Part shown: in pieces, positions 33,493 through 43,999 of the stretch | How the letters are laid out: every line of letters starts with the position of its first letter | Numbering within the stretch: position 1 is the stretch's first letter | DNA from: Dendrophyllia cribrosa | Taxonomy: Eukaryota > Cnidaria > Anthozoa > Scleractinia > Dendrophylliidae | Reading direction: 5' to 3' | DNA: 64,000 nt | Assembly: GCA_024195265.1 (NCBI GenBank) | Contig: JAJLRJ010000003.1 | Span: 26,691,938 to 26,755,937 of the forward strand | Notes under the pieces: model-generated | The model's database searches: none | The model's input: the letters and a program-made list of their open reading frames with translations, nothing else | Told to the model about the DNA's origin: nothing | Position numbers and translations under genes: made by a program

Positions 33493-33631
33493 GTAGATGT
33501 TGCAGTTAATTTTTTATTTCAGGTAATTTTTGTTTTTCCTTTGTTTCAAATTCATTAGCATATATTACCATACCCAAAAACAATGGAAAAATAAAAATTA
33601 CCTGAAATAAAAAATTAACTACAACATAGAC
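33493..33631. mobile_element. palindromic MITE, relative of 14446-14567
   Basis: 139 bp. The left end GTAGATGTTGCAGTTAATTT and the right end AAATTAACTACAACATAGAC are inverted. The centre shares CCTTTGTTTCAAATTCATTA and CCAAAAACAATGGAAAA with the 14.4-kb copy in reverse orientation. Confidence 0.8.
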
Positions 33632-33659
33632 ACTGGAAATAATACTGAGTCGCATTTCA

Positions 33660-34371
33660 CTTGCTCAGTCACCTATTTTAAAAACCGTACCTGAAGATTC
33701 AAAAGACTATGGGGATATCAGTTCAACAATATCGGTCCAGGATCGGCAGTTACGTCTTATCAAGTCTGAGAGGACGATTTTGAAACATGATGTTAATGTT
33801 GTTTTATTTGAATGTATTTTACTTGCCAAAGTTGAAACAGGTTGATGGACAATATAAAATGTGGAACGAAGTGAAGTTTTGGTTCACACAAATGATATTC
33901 TACAATATTTATATTCCATTGATTATAAGACAAGCGAATAATGTGGAGGAAAATCCAGGCCCTACAATACTTGATGTCAACAACAACAACAACAGTACTC
34001 ACTCCAGTCAAGGAAATGAATCGCTCTTTGGAGAAAATGCTCGTAACCAATGTGTACCGATGTCACTTACTGCTATTATTTACCATTAGATAGAAGATTT
34101 TAATTTGACTAATTTGTGGACTTCTTCCACTTTGAATAATATTTTGGTTATTGGAAATAACCTGTACACTTCTATAAGATATTCTGTCCGAACAAATGAT
34201 TATTTGCTCTTAACTGATATGCTAGTTATTGTTTTAATTTTTGACGAAGTGCATACATTACAATACAGTGATTCATTAACAGGAAGTGTGTTTATGAAAT
34301 CTAACAATGGCCCATTTATGTCTCTTCAAAATTCACTTCAAGAGGTTTTTTCTCAGCTAAACTACAATTAA
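33660..34371 (+). pseudogene. TE-type ORF with 2A-like motif and cysteine-protease-like region
   Basis: The main frame (33787-34371) contains NNVEENPGP, a 2A-like ribosome-skipping motif (consensus D-V/I-E-x-N-P-G-P, here with Asn for Asp). Then come QGNESLFGENARNQCVPMSL, TNLWTSSTLNNILVIGNNLY, and TLQYSDSLTGSVF ending QEVFSQLNYN. The GN..LFG.NA..QC..MSL stretch resembles the catalytic-Cys region of TE-encoded deubiquitinase/OTU-like cysteine proteases. One in-frame TAG (34087-34089) interrupts it. An upstream frame (from about 33672, KTVPEDSKDYGDISSTISVQ) also looks coding and is shifted by one base. Host element unknown. Confidence 0.55.
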
Positions 34372-36479
34372 ACAACCCCAAACTTGGTAAACAGACTAAT
34401 TTTAATGCGATCTTTCTTGTGATGGCCTCCAAATTTTAATTGAATTAAAATTTAAAAAAAACTCGTTCCAGTCTTCATATAAAGTTCGGAACGGGCAATT
34501 TCAGCCGCCTATTCAAGATTGTCCCCTGCAAAATGTTTGCAAGAGAAAAACAACCGTAAAAGAAACAATTTCATGAGCGTCTGCACCCCGGGAAGTTGCA
34601 ACATTTCATCTGCTTTCTAGCCGAAGTTGGAATTGAACAAATAAAAACGAAAAAAATAACTTTAAACACCCAACTCCTAATGACCATTTTGCTGACATGG
34701 TGAAGATGATGAGCTCTGTTAATTACTTTAACTGTAATCACAGTTTTTTACATCCACTTCAAGTTCCCAAAAATTTAACCACTCTTTTTATACACGATGG
34801 TGCGCCTATTTCGTATGTAATTAGCGGACATGGCTGTCCAATAACAGCAATCCAATTACAACATTTTGTAATTGAATAGTACAAAAATTCTACATAGACT
34901 TTATAATCTCGAATTTTGTTGTTGATGCGATTAATTAGTAATTGAACTTCATGTCGTACAAATCGGGGTAATCATTCTCGTAATTTCAAATCGTCCTCGC
35001 ACTAAGTGGTCGGCCAATTACTTGCCCGATTACTCCCTGAAGTCTACTCCACTCAGTGTAATTTGCTATTACTGAGTGTATAGTTTAATGTACTAAATGA
35101 ATTTGCAAAAAGAAATTCTAGTTATTTGAACAATGATATTTTGATCAATGATTCTAATAGAAGCCCTCACATGTTCGCATTGCGCACCTATTTTTCAATA
35201 TTTGAAAACATGAAATTTGGGCTCATCCTTGGTGTAAGAACCTCTGAAACTCACAAGTGACTTAAAACAAAGAAAACAAAAGGCATAAAACAATAGAGTC
35301 AACTGGGAATGCAATGCTACAAAGGTAAAAAAAAAAAACAAAGGAAAAAGCCACGGGTTCTTACACCGAGGTAAGCCCCAAATTTGGGATGTTTCTTGAA
35401 TTTTGATATTTGGCACTCTTGGAAGTTAAAGGGTAAAGCGACTATATGTACATTGTATGGGCCTATATGGACTGCACTATGACAACTTTTATTGTCTTGA
35501 CAAGAGAAACTAGCGAGCTCAAGCAACCATGAAAGCAAATAAAACGTCAATGTATCTCCATGAACTATCCAGGTGTCGAAGTCTTAATGACGACCTTAGA
35601 GGAAAACATCCCAGATGATCGGGAATGTCGCTGTTTCCGGACCGTCCCAGATGTTAAATGGTGAAATCGGCCATGATTTGTCAGCGCTTGTTACCGAGAT
35701 AAACATATCGCCGATGCCCAGACAGTCAAAATTTATGTTTTTTTTTATGTCGGAAATGATCGCCGACCATCGCAGGAATCTGGGATGCGTCGGAAAAATA
35801 GAAACGCTCCCGGTTTCGTTTTTCATAAGTCGGCAAAATCTGGAACGGTCGGGAAACAGCGAAATCCCCAAACGTCTGGAATTTTACCGACAGATGAAAA
35901 CCAGGCTTAATACTTTACAATGCAATGTAATGCAATGCAATACAATTTAAAACCTCGACATTCACCATCTCCCACTGCAATTGGGTAATGAACGGAAAGG
36001 AAACGAATACCAAAGTGCATTAAAACGTTAGGTCATATTAAAAGTACTCATGCATTTTTTTTTCTGTGAAGGTGGAGTTTGATGGGATAAAAAGACCAGG
36101 ACGTGAGGCGTGGTATTCCCTTTTAAACCCACGTTTTATTTTCCATTATTCAATCCCAGTTACAAGAACGAAAGTAAAAAAAAAATATATGAAGTTAAGA
36201 CTTCTTATGCACTGCTTTACTCCATTTTCAGTCCACACCATGTTGGTACATTACTAATCTGCAAATAAAAAATGAAATGATACTCATTCAACATAAACCC
36301 ACGAAATCATAGATTTGCTCTTTCCCACGACGGGTAGCATTTCTTACTGGATTGTTCAACTCCTTGCATATTGAGAATACCGCCATGCGCTTTTCACGCA
36401 AACAGTTTCTATGCTGTTCCCATCCTGACTACTGTCCGAGATATATCGGGAAACACAACCTCAATAACTTTAAATTTGA
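34372..36479. other. no gene; old repeats
   Basis: 34870-35045 is an inverted relative of about 50420-50600 (shared ATCTCGAATTTTGTT, GTAATTGAACTTC, GATTACTCCC). 35380-35435 holds the CACTCTTGG..TTAAAGGGT end of the repeat at 54.5 kb. A TGCAA-type pentamer run lies at about 35920-35945. 35609-35880 is a foldback listed separately. Confidence 0.5.
35609..35880. mobile_element. foldback MITE
   Basis: TCCCAGATGATCGGGAATGT...GCTGTTT at the left is inverted relative to AAACAGCGAAATCCCC...GTCTGGA at the right, with imperfect 40-bp ends and internal CGGAAAT/ATTTCCG-like motifs. No ORF of its own. Confidence 0.6.
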
Positions 36480-37330
36480 GAGATTGTCCTCTTATGTTTA
36501 CTCACAAACTTTTCAGCATTTCTAGTTTGCTATAGGAACAGCAATATGTTAATGCGCACTCTTTGTCTCATTGGCAAATAAAGACGCAGTTTAAATCGGG
36601 AATATTTGCTTGCAAATAGGATTTCTAAGTTTTCCCACTGGGCTTATTATAGTAACGTAAATAAATGTCACGTAAACGCATGTCACGCCAGAAGGGAAGG
36701 TGGAGGATGTCAATTCATTATTTCTCCTCTAGGTGAAGTCCTTGCTTGGTAACCTCTCGCATGTGGTATACATTCACTCGAAATTTTTAAAGAGGCTATG
36801 TCACGAGGATGGCGGGCGAGTACTGGGTACTAACAACTTGAAAAACGTCCGGTGGCTTTTTATCAAGTTGGCGGCCATTACTGTCGAATTAGCTGCAATC
36901 CGTTCCATCCCGTCGTATTGCGTGGAAGGATAGCTTTCAAGTTTACAAATCAGTTAGAGTTAAATTATTTCTGCGATTTATTAGTCGTACCTTCGAAAAA
37001 TTCGATGTCTTCCAGTAGTGGTGGAAGTTGGGGAGAAATTTAAAAGCGAAATCGATCATGTGTTTGTTTATCTCGCGTGGTTCGACACGAGTGCAAGCGC
37101 GATAAAACATGCCGCGATCCGGGAGGGAACAATAGAAATTTGACATGTGTGACGTCAGGTGCTCATTGCGCAGACTCGCCTTGCGACATAGCCCCTTTAA
37201 TCGAGTGAGGACAAATTGTCCTCTTATTTTTACTCACAAACTTTTCGGCATTTCTAGTTTGCTATAGGAACAGCAATATGTTAATGCGCACTCTTTGTCT
37301 CATTGGCAAATAAAGACGCGGTTTGAATAA
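36480..37330 (-). pseudogene. two decayed cysteine-rich exon copies (E and F)
   Basis: About 36500-36600 and 37230-37325 are close to each other and to the mature-peptide exons further right. On the minus strand both read through the ...C-x-x-x-C... region but have TGA in place of a Gly codon between the third and fourth Cys positions, so neither could encode the peptide. The DNA between them contains the TTAA element at 36791-37196. Confidence 0.6.
36791..37196. mobile_element. TTAA-target non-autonomous element
   Basis: Ends AGAGGCTATGTC and GACATAGCCCCT are inverted, and TTAA flanks both sides (36787-36790, 37197-37200). The 406-bp interior is non-coding. The target suits piggyBac or Kolobok-type transposases. 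Confidence 0.7.
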
Positions 37331-37454
37331 CAGTTTCGTTGCAAAGTATGGCAAACCTTACACTTAAAAAATATTCCTCCTACTTAAATAACCGTTTATT
37401 CAAAAACGTTTAAACTCAATTTCAGCTGTAGGCTGAACTAACGAGTCAAAGTAC

Positions 37455-37570
37455 AAAGCTTTCAGTTTTTTACATTGCCTATAAGGAGAGCAATTTATCA
37501 ATGTGCACTCTATGGCTCCTTGGCAACAAAAAAAGCAGTGCAAATAACCGCTTCGTTGAAAAGATGGAAA
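37455..37570 (-). pseudogene. diverged cysteine-rich exon copy (G)
   Basis: Aligns with the neighbouring exons (TTTCAG, GCAATTTATCAATGTGCAC, CCTTGGCAAC), but several Cys codons are altered, including one of the paired cysteines. Precedes exon copy A at the same relative spacing at which copy H precedes B and copy I precedes C. Confidence 0.5.
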
Positions 37571-37672
37571 ACTTTACATACGAAAATTTTTCCTTCTACG
37601 TTAATAATATTAATGACCATTTATTAAACTCAATTTCAGCTGTAGGCTGAATTAACGAGTTAAAATACAAAC

Positions 37673-37813
37673 CTTTCAGTATTTCACGTTTGCGGTATGA
37701 ACAGCAATTTAGTCCGCACTCTTCGTCTCCTTGGCAACTAGAGACGCAGTGCGGATCACAATTTATTGTATCCCCGTTGTACAGCTTTCCTTGGTCATCC
37801 GTCGTGGTTTTTC
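37673..37813 (-). CDS. mature-peptide exon A of cysteine-rich secreted peptide family
   Basis: A 141-nt exon candidate with acceptor ...AATGTAG at 37814-37815 and a possible weak donor G/GTTTGT at 37672. Coded in phase 1 at both ends, it has six cysteines spaced C-x3-C-x3-C-x5-C-x3-C-C and ends with a basic RKR-type site. Intact; almost identical to exons B and C. The secreted, toxin-like role is inferred from resemblance to coral small cysteine-rich proteins. Confidence 0.6.
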
Positions 37814-38697
37814 CTACATTAGCACAAAATATGTGTCAGTAATGTGGTTAAGTGGCACCGATGAAAAAGTGGACTGAACGGAAAAGAAAATCAGCAGCAA
37901 GATAGATTCTAAAGTGCAACGGAATAAACTTTTTACATATGCCAAAAAAATAATTTCTGGGAGAAACAATTGAACTTTACTCCCCGCCCCACCCCCCTCA
38001 CTTAACGAAATCAAAACTAATATAACCGAACAAAAACTCAAATGCTTTGTATTATCACGTCATTCGTAAACACCTTAGTACACTTAGATTTTTTTGCAAC
38101 GGAACATCTCGAAAATCTTCTATTAATTTGTTTTAAGTACGTAATTTATATGATGAACGTAACATTGACACGAAAATTCTAAACATTTTATTACTTCTTG
38201 CAGTTAAAAATACCTGTATATTTTTAAAAGTACAGGTTCAGCCAAATATTAAGGAAGTATAACGTCCTGTGTTCTTAACCTGAGCTGCCAGTGACATGCA
38301 GAAACTTCTTATATTGAAATTTGCCTATTTAGTGCATTTACGTGCAAACGTGCTGTTGGAACATGTTATTCTTCTGATTCTTCTGTTTTTGATATATAAA
38401 CGACTTTCCAATTGTTTCAAAAGTTAGAAGTCATATTTTAGGTTTCTTTTATTCCAGAACACGCCGTTCTGAAGCACATGTCAATTACATATATCATTAA
38501 ATTATATTGTGCCACTCAAACAAAGGTGTTTAAATGAAATGAAATATGTTACTTATTTAAAAATATTATGGTATTTTTAGGGCAGGCCTGTTCGCAAGGT
38601 ACAAAACCCCATTTCGTCCGCTTTTTGATTTCTAAAAAAACGCATCGACTTCCTAAAATGGGGCACTTAATTAAACTGAGAAAATGTCCTTATACGT

Positions 38698-38850
38698 TGA
38701 CTCACAAACATTTCAGTGTTTTACATTGGCTATAAGTACAGCAGTTTATTAATGCGCACTCTTTGTAGCCTTGGCAACTAGGGATGCAGTGCGAATAACA
38801 GTTTCGTTGAAAAAGATGGCATATTTTACATCTGAGAAATTTTTTCTGTT
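38698..38850 (-). CDS. second-type cysteine-rich exon H, with its own stop
   Basis: A frame with the same C-x3-C-x3-C spacing, then C-x5-C-x4-C-C and two further cysteines, ending in TGA two codons after the position where exons A-C have their possible donor. Open throughout, so not obviously decayed. Its reading phase from the nearest acceptor (TTTCTCAG) does not match the phase-1 ends of the A/B/C exons, so how it would be used is unclear. Confidence 0.45.
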
Positions 38851-38992
38851 ACTTTAATAATTTTAGTGACTTTTTATTAAACTCAATCGCATCTGTATAT
38901 GCATACATACATACACAGATACATAAACTTTATTTAAACTCGAATTAAGATTAAAAGGGCAGTGGGCTGAATGAACGAGTTAAAATACAAAC

Positions 38993-39133
38993 CTTTCAGT
39001 GTTTCACGTTTGCTGTATGAACAGCAATTTAGTCCGCACTCTTCGTCTCCTTGGCAACTAGAGACGCAGTGCGGATCACAATTTATTGTATCCCCGTTGT
39101 ACAGCTTTCCTTGGTCATCCGTCGCGGTATTTC
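38993..39133 (-). CDS. mature-peptide exon B of the cysteine-rich family
   Basis: 141 nt, same acceptor (TACATTAG side at 39134-39135), same cysteine spacing and RKR-type end as exon A, only a few base changes. Lies 1320 bp from A, one tandem unit away. The plus-strand ORF over it is a shadow. Confidence 0.6.
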
Positions 39134-40017
39134 CTACATTAGCACAAAATATGTGTCAGTAATATGGTTTAGTGGCACCGTTGCACTGAAAAAGTGGACT
39201 GAACGGAAAAGAAAATCAACAGCAAGATAGATTCTAAAGTGCGACGGAATAAACTTATTCCATTTGCTAAAAAATCAGTTCTGATCTGGGAGAAACCACT
39301 GAACTTCTCTTCCCGCCCCACCCCCACACTTAACGAATCGACCACTTATATGACCCAAAAAACACTAAAATGCTTTGTATTTTCACGTCATTCGTAAACA
39401 CATTCCGTCACCATCATTTTTTGCAACTGAGCTTCTTGAAAATCTTCTATCAATTTGTTTTGTGTACGTACGTAATTTATATGATGAACGTAACATCGAC
39501 ACGGAAATTCTAAACATTTTATTACTTCTTGCAGTTAAAAATACCTTTATATTTTCAAAAGTACAGGTTTAGCCAAATATTAAGGAAGTATAACGTCCTG
39601 TGTTCTTAACCTGATCTGCCAGTGACATGCAGAAACTTCTTAGCACTAAAATGTGCCTATTTAGTGCGTTTACGCACCAACGTGTTGTTGGAACATGTTT
39701 TTCTTCTGTTTTTGATATAAAAACGACTTTCCAATTGTTTTAAAAGTTGGAAGTCATATTTTAGGGTTTTTTTTATTCCAGAACACGCCGTTCTGAAGCA
39801 CATGTCAGTTACATGTATCATTAAAATTATATTGTGCCATTCGAACAAAGGTGTTTAAAAGAAATGTCATGTATTACTTATTTTAAAATATTATGGTATT
39901 TTTAGGGCAGGCCTGTTAGCAAGGTACAAAACCCCATTCCGTCCGCTTTTTGATTTCTAAAAAAACCCATCGACTTCATTAAATGGTGCACTTTAAATTG
40001 AGAAAATGTCCCTTTAC

Positions 40018-40170
40018 GTTCACTCACAAACCTTTCAGTATTTCACGTTGGCTATAAGTACAGCAATTTTTTAATGCGCACTGTTTGTCGCCTTGGCAAC
40101 TAGAGACGCAGTGCGAATAACAATTTCGTTGAAAAAGATGGCATATTTTATATTTGAGAATTTTTCCTGT
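40018..40170 (-). CDS. second-type cysteine-rich exon I, with its own stop
   Basis: Close copy of exon H, 1320 bp away. The cysteine frame is open and ends in TGA just past the end of the homology with exons A-C. It retains the C-x3-C-x3-C-x5-C-x4-C-C core but lacks the two extra cysteines near the H stop. Confidence 0.45.
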
Positions 40171-40195
40171 TACGTTAATAATTTTAGTGACTTTT

Positions 40196-40265
40196 TATTA
40201 ATAATAATAATATTAAATTTATATAGCGCTAATACTATAAAATAATATTCAAAAGCGCTCAAAAC
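40196..40265. repeat. AAT-run / AGCGC short repeat end
   Basis: (TAA)n followed by TTTATATAGCGCTAATA and CAAAAGCGCTCA, the same arrangement as at 3829-3890. A common small motif of invertebrate repeats, with an imperfect AGCGCT inverted pair. Followed by a (CATA)n run at 40283-40322. Confidence 0.55.
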
Positions 40266-40391
40266 TCAATTGCATCTGTATATGCATACATACATACATA
40301 CATACATACACACATACATACATAAACTTTATTTAAACTCGAATTAAGATTAAAAGGGCAGTGGGCTGAATGAACGAGTTAAAATACAAAC

Positions 40392-40777
40392 CTTTCAGTG
40401 TTTCACGTTTGCTGTATGAACAGCAATTTAGTCCGCACTCTTCGTCTCCTTGGCAACTGGAGACGCAGTGCGGATCACAATTTATTGTATCCCCGTTGTA
40501 CAGCTTTCCTTGGTCATCCGTCGCGGTATTTCCTACATTAGCACAAAATATGTGTCAGTAATATGGTTAAGTGGCACCGTTGAAAAAGTGGACTGGACGG
40601 AAATGAAAATCAACAACAAGATCACTCTGTGGTGCAATGTAATAAACTTTTTACGTTTGCTAAAAAAATAGTTCTGGGAGAAACAATTGTACTTTTCTCC
40701 CCCCACCCCCATTTAACGAATTGACAAATTATATGGCAGAAAAAAAACACACACTTAAGTACTCCCCCCCCCTCTCA

Positions 40778-40824
<47 letters not shown>

Positions 40825-40968
40825 GCAGTTATAATATTTTACACTCACTTTTTGAAATCCTTTTTATTCGCATTGCGTCCAATGAGACAATCAGAGCAGA
40901 AAGGATCAAAATGCAAGCAATCTTCATGATAAATGACAGCAGAGACGCTTCAAATTAATCGGTGTCGT
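40392..40968 (-). CDS. cysteine-rich secreted peptide gene: signal exon and nearest mature exon (C)
   Basis: Signal exon 40849-40968: acceptor TTTTTCAG before 40968, 5' leader, ATG at 40925-40927, then 26 codons starting MKIACILILSALIVSLDA (a hydrophobic signal peptide) and a KR site, ending in phase 1 at a perfect donor A/GTGAGT. The intron runs to exon C (40532-40392), which starts after ATGTAG in the matching phase and carries the C-x3-C-x3-C-x5-C-x3-C-C array with an RKR-type end. Product: a small secreted, disulphide-rich peptide, possibly of the SCRiP group with neurotoxic members. The exact family and the 3' end (weak donor or read-through) are uncertain. Exons B and A lie downstream on the same strand. 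Confidence 0.6.
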
Positions 40969-42310
40969 CTGAAAAATACAAAAAATAAGTCTACGGTATC
41001 AACGTAGAAAATCCGAGTATCTTAACTAAGACGCATCGTCGCCTAAGTACATGTATACAGACACTTCCTACCCTCCATAATCTTACGCTACTTGATCGGT
41101 TTTATGGATTTATTTCATTAACGTTTCAAGCAATCCACAAATACTTTGACTTGTTCTGTAAATCAAGGTTATGTGGATTTTTGGTTGATTTGTAGCAGTG
41201 TGAAGGAGGAAAATAAGATTTGTGAAATTTAAAAAAATACAAAATAAATTGGAATTTTAATTCAATAATGTATAGTAGATGGGAGACAGGTTATAGGCAA
41301 TATTTGTTTTCCATTATTGCCTCATAAGCATATACACCTCATTCTCTAACCGTAGCTACAAAAAAAATCAACCACGAATATTGAAAGGGCATATCACAAT
41401 CAGCTTTCTCTGGAAGTTTGAGCCCGATTTACTAGATGCTGTTTTAAAAACTCGAAATATTACAAAGAATGTGTTGCTCAAAAGCGCTTTTGCCACCTAA
41501 CAATTTTGTAGTTTTTGATAGCATAAAAAAAGCGAAAAATTGCATAGATTACTAAGTTTAAACACGAAGTTCCGGTATAAAAGGCTTAGCTCCTCCCCCA
41601 TGTCACACCTTTTGGGTGTGAGATGCAAATTAAGGCGTCTTTCAGTCACAAAATGTGGTTAACTTGCGCGTCCTTTAAATATAATTTGCTTCAAAAATCG
41701 AATTAAACCAAGATTTTACCGAAGCAAAAAAGAAATAGAAGTTCATAAAGACTTCTGATATAACTTTCATAAAGTTTTTCCAGATTGTGTCAGCATTGGT
41801 CTTAGTAATGACGCATATTTTTTGTCAGTTGTTTTAACTATCACTGAACCACTGAAACATTAAAATGCTTCAGTGGTTGATTGACGACTGGAAGTGAGAA
41901 TGGCCAGGCCAGGCTCCTTTTATACCGGAACTTCGTGTTTAACAAGCTCTTTCAACTTTGAAGTCAATTCGTATTCAGCGTGGTGCCTTCTCTTCGTAAA
42001 TTCTTACGCTAATGAGGCAAAATGTAAACAATGACGTCGGCAAATATTTGCCTGTTGCTGATTTAAAAGACGGTAAGAAGAACAGAGCTACTTTGAACCT
42101 ATTTATTCGAAAGTGAACGTTTGTTATGCAGTAGTAATTTTTTTTTGTAATTTATTAACTTTTATTAGTTTTTCACACTTAAATAATAAATACAACAACT
42201 ACAATATACAATATAACAACAAAATTACACTAGTAAATTACAGTATGTTACAGTGTGTTACAGTTATGTAGTAGTAGATGCCTTTATTTAAATGGGGTAG
42301 CTCATTCATT
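40969..42310. other. no gene; one TTAA MITE inside
   Basis: Apart from the MITE at 41562-41938 the stretch is AT-rich with chance ORFs only. A possible non-coding first exon for the peptide gene should lie here, but none is identifiable. Confidence 0.5.
41562..41938. mobile_element. TTAA-type MITE, well-preserved copy
   Basis: Ends ACACGAAGTTCCGGTATAAA and complement TTTATACCGGAACTTCGTGT, with TTAA on both sides (41558-41561, 41939-41942). 377 bp. A second, older copy is at 19557-19920. The central TTCAGTGGTT/AACCACTGAA hairpin lies near 41845-41880. Probably moved by a piggyBac or Kolobok-type enzyme not encoded here. Confidence 0.85.
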
Positions 42311-42458
42311 ATATATGTTATGGTGCAATTTTGTCTTTGGTGCAAATTTATTTTCCTTTGTTAAAAACTCATTATCACACATTGTCATACATTTCCATAC
42401 CCAAAAACAAAGGAAAATAAAATTTGCACCAAGAACAAAATTGCACCACAACATATAC
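42311..42458. mobile_element. palindromic MITE (ACAACATATAC ends)
   Basis: About 148 bp. ATATATGTTATGGTGCAATT at the left is inverted relative to TTGCACCACAACATATAC at the right, and TTGGTGCAAATTTATTTTCC pairs with its mirror. Related to the elements at 14.4 and 33.5 kb. A half copy (one end only) sits at about 55280-55320 in an intron. Confidence 0.8.
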
Positions 42459-43094
42459 AAAGTGAAAACTATTATCAATAGAGGCCATATATATAACAAT
42501 ATAGGAACTAACTGTTTTAAGGCTAATGAATAAATATAAATATGGGTAAATACGAGATAAAAATTTAAAAAAATCTTATAACTATTAAAATTGATTATAT
42601 ACAAGCCAAAATATGTACAAGTGTAAAATAATGCTAGATATGATAAGGTAAAAATACAATATTACAATTTGCGATTATAAACAGCATGCCATTATATTGC
42701 TACATTCCAATTTAACCGAAGGGACATGTACATTGTAACTGTAGATTGTAACTGTCTTTTTTTTTTGCACGTTCTTGTTGCCGTCGTTGAAAACCCTAGG
42801 TAAAATAATTTACCTAGGTAAAAGTGTTTCGTGTAACCGCGCCTATTCTCGGCTTTATAGAAGGAATTTAAAGTCGAAACAAGAAAAAAGTAGTCCCCCG
42901 CCAACTTGTCGAATAACCGGGCGGGCGGCTCGAATGTTGACAGGGCGTCCCATGGGTACTCGTGCAAATCCAGTTTTGCAACGCTTGTTTTGCTCGTGTC
43001 CCTCCTCAACGAGAGGGTTTTGAACCAGACGGCCTGGCTGCTAAGCCAAGCCAACGGAGACGCCCGTAACTAGCTTTTATGTCCAAGCATCCAA
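42459..43094. other. no convincing gene
   Basis: Both strands have ORFs across 42692-43054. The GC-richer part at 42880-43060 could be coding on either strand, but no domain or splice pattern decides it. Confidence 0.35.
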
Positions 43095-43320
43095 TAGACT
43101 ACGAGCAGTCTCTCTTTCCCAGCTTAGTCCATCGAGCGAGAAACGAAAAAACATTAGCGAGCGGAAACTGGGGGCGAGGCAGGCGCGCGGGAAAAGAGAG
43201 ACTCTCTTTTCCCGCGCGCCTGCCTCGCCCCAAGTTTCGCGTGACCATTATCCGCTCGCTAATGTTTTTTCGTTCCTCGCTCGACGGACTAAGCTGGAAA
43301 AGAGAGACTGCTCGTAGTCT
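43095..43320. mobile_element. Mutator-like foldback MITE with 10-bp target duplication
   Basis: About 225 bp of nearly perfect palindrome: (T)AGACTACGAGCAGTCTCTC at the left, its complement ending GCTCGTAGTCT at the right, GCGCGCGGGAAAAGAGAG meeting its mirror in the middle. Flanked by identical AAGCATCCAA (43085-43094 and 43321-43330). A 10-bp duplication is in the range of MULEs, and a dead MULE transposase lies at 4.7-5.7 kb, though no link is shown. Confidence 0.85.
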
Positions 43321-43330
43321 AAGCATCCAA

Positions 43331-43478
43331 GGACCAGAGAGCATTGAATTTTCTGGTTGTATTTATCGTCTTTATGAGGCGATGACTTCGGTTTTGGAGT
43401 TAAATGTGAGATGCATAGAAAGGAACGGACTCGCTCTTTACTCGAGCGACGTTTTGGAGCGATTGGAATCGATTGAAG
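43331..43478 (+). CDS. possible exon of an unidentified gene
   Basis: A frame IEFSGCIYRLYEAMTSVLEL, then RCIERNGLALYSSDVLERLE, runs to a donor-like GAAG/GTAATT at 43478-43480. It continues across the MITE target site on the left side. Composition looks like real protein, but no domain is known to me and no start or acceptor is certain. Confidence 0.35.
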
Positions 43479-43796
43479 GTAATTTTTGTCGCATTTCGTT
43501 GGAGTGACTTGAAATGGCGAGTTCTCCCTTTACTTCTTTTAAGTGAAGTCAAACCAGAAATACCAAAACTCGCTAGAAATGCCGTTTAGAAGTCATAAAG
43601 CCACCAAGAAACAACAGACAGTCATTATTTAATGAGGTATGGATACTTTAATGGCTGTTTATTTATAATTTTGATATTTTATCAAACTCACGATAAAATC
43701 CCATACAAATCCTTATATTTTTCAGTATTTTTGTCCTTGAGGATTCCTGTTGTGTGCCTGGGCTCTCTGTGCTAAAACAAGAAGCTATATTGCTGA

Positions 43797-43999
43797 ATGT
43801 AATCTGAATAGTAAATACCTCTTACTAACCGAGCTCGAGGACCGTACTGTAAATTACGGCCTGCGTCTTTCCCCATCGGTTTATGGCCCAAGCGCGAAGC
43901 GCGCGGGCCATAAATCGAAGGAGAAAAACAATGGTCCGTAATTTACAGTACGGTCCTCGAACTCGGTTAGTAAGAGGTTTTTACTATTCAGATTACATT
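43797..43999. mobile_element. foldback MITE with GGACCGTACTGTAAATTACG core ends
   Basis: AATGTAATCTGAATAGTAAA...CTTACTAACCGAG...GGACCGTACTGTAAATTACG at the left is inverted at the right (CGTAATTTACAGTACGGTCC...CTCGGTTAGTAAG...CAGATTACATT). The centre is a second GC-rich palindrome around CGCGAAGCGCG. The outermost 20 bases recur alone at 46137-46157, at the junction of the 961-bp repeats. Confidence 0.8.

Larger units (their letters stand above)
37620..40560. repeat. tandem ~1.3-1.4-kb segmental duplications carrying the exons
   Basis: Blocks recur at a near-constant offset: mature exons start at 37673, 38993 and 40392; second-type exons at 38698 and 40018 (1320 bp); GGGCAGGCCTGTT at about 38582 and 39907; ATATGATGAACGTAACAT at about 38150 and 39480. 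The third unit diverges after 40700 into a C-rich and (CT)n tract (40770-40820). This is the usual route by which such exon families expand. Confidence 0.8.

Noticed and set aside
38971..39162. identical 63-codon plus-strand ORFs at 38971 and 40370
   Set aside because: They are antisense shadows of the cysteine-rich exons B and C, which have splice signals on the minus strand.
42692..43054. 120-codon minus-strand ORF
   Set aside because: Overlaps an equally open plus-strand frame in a GC-rich patch; no domain, start context or splice evidence.
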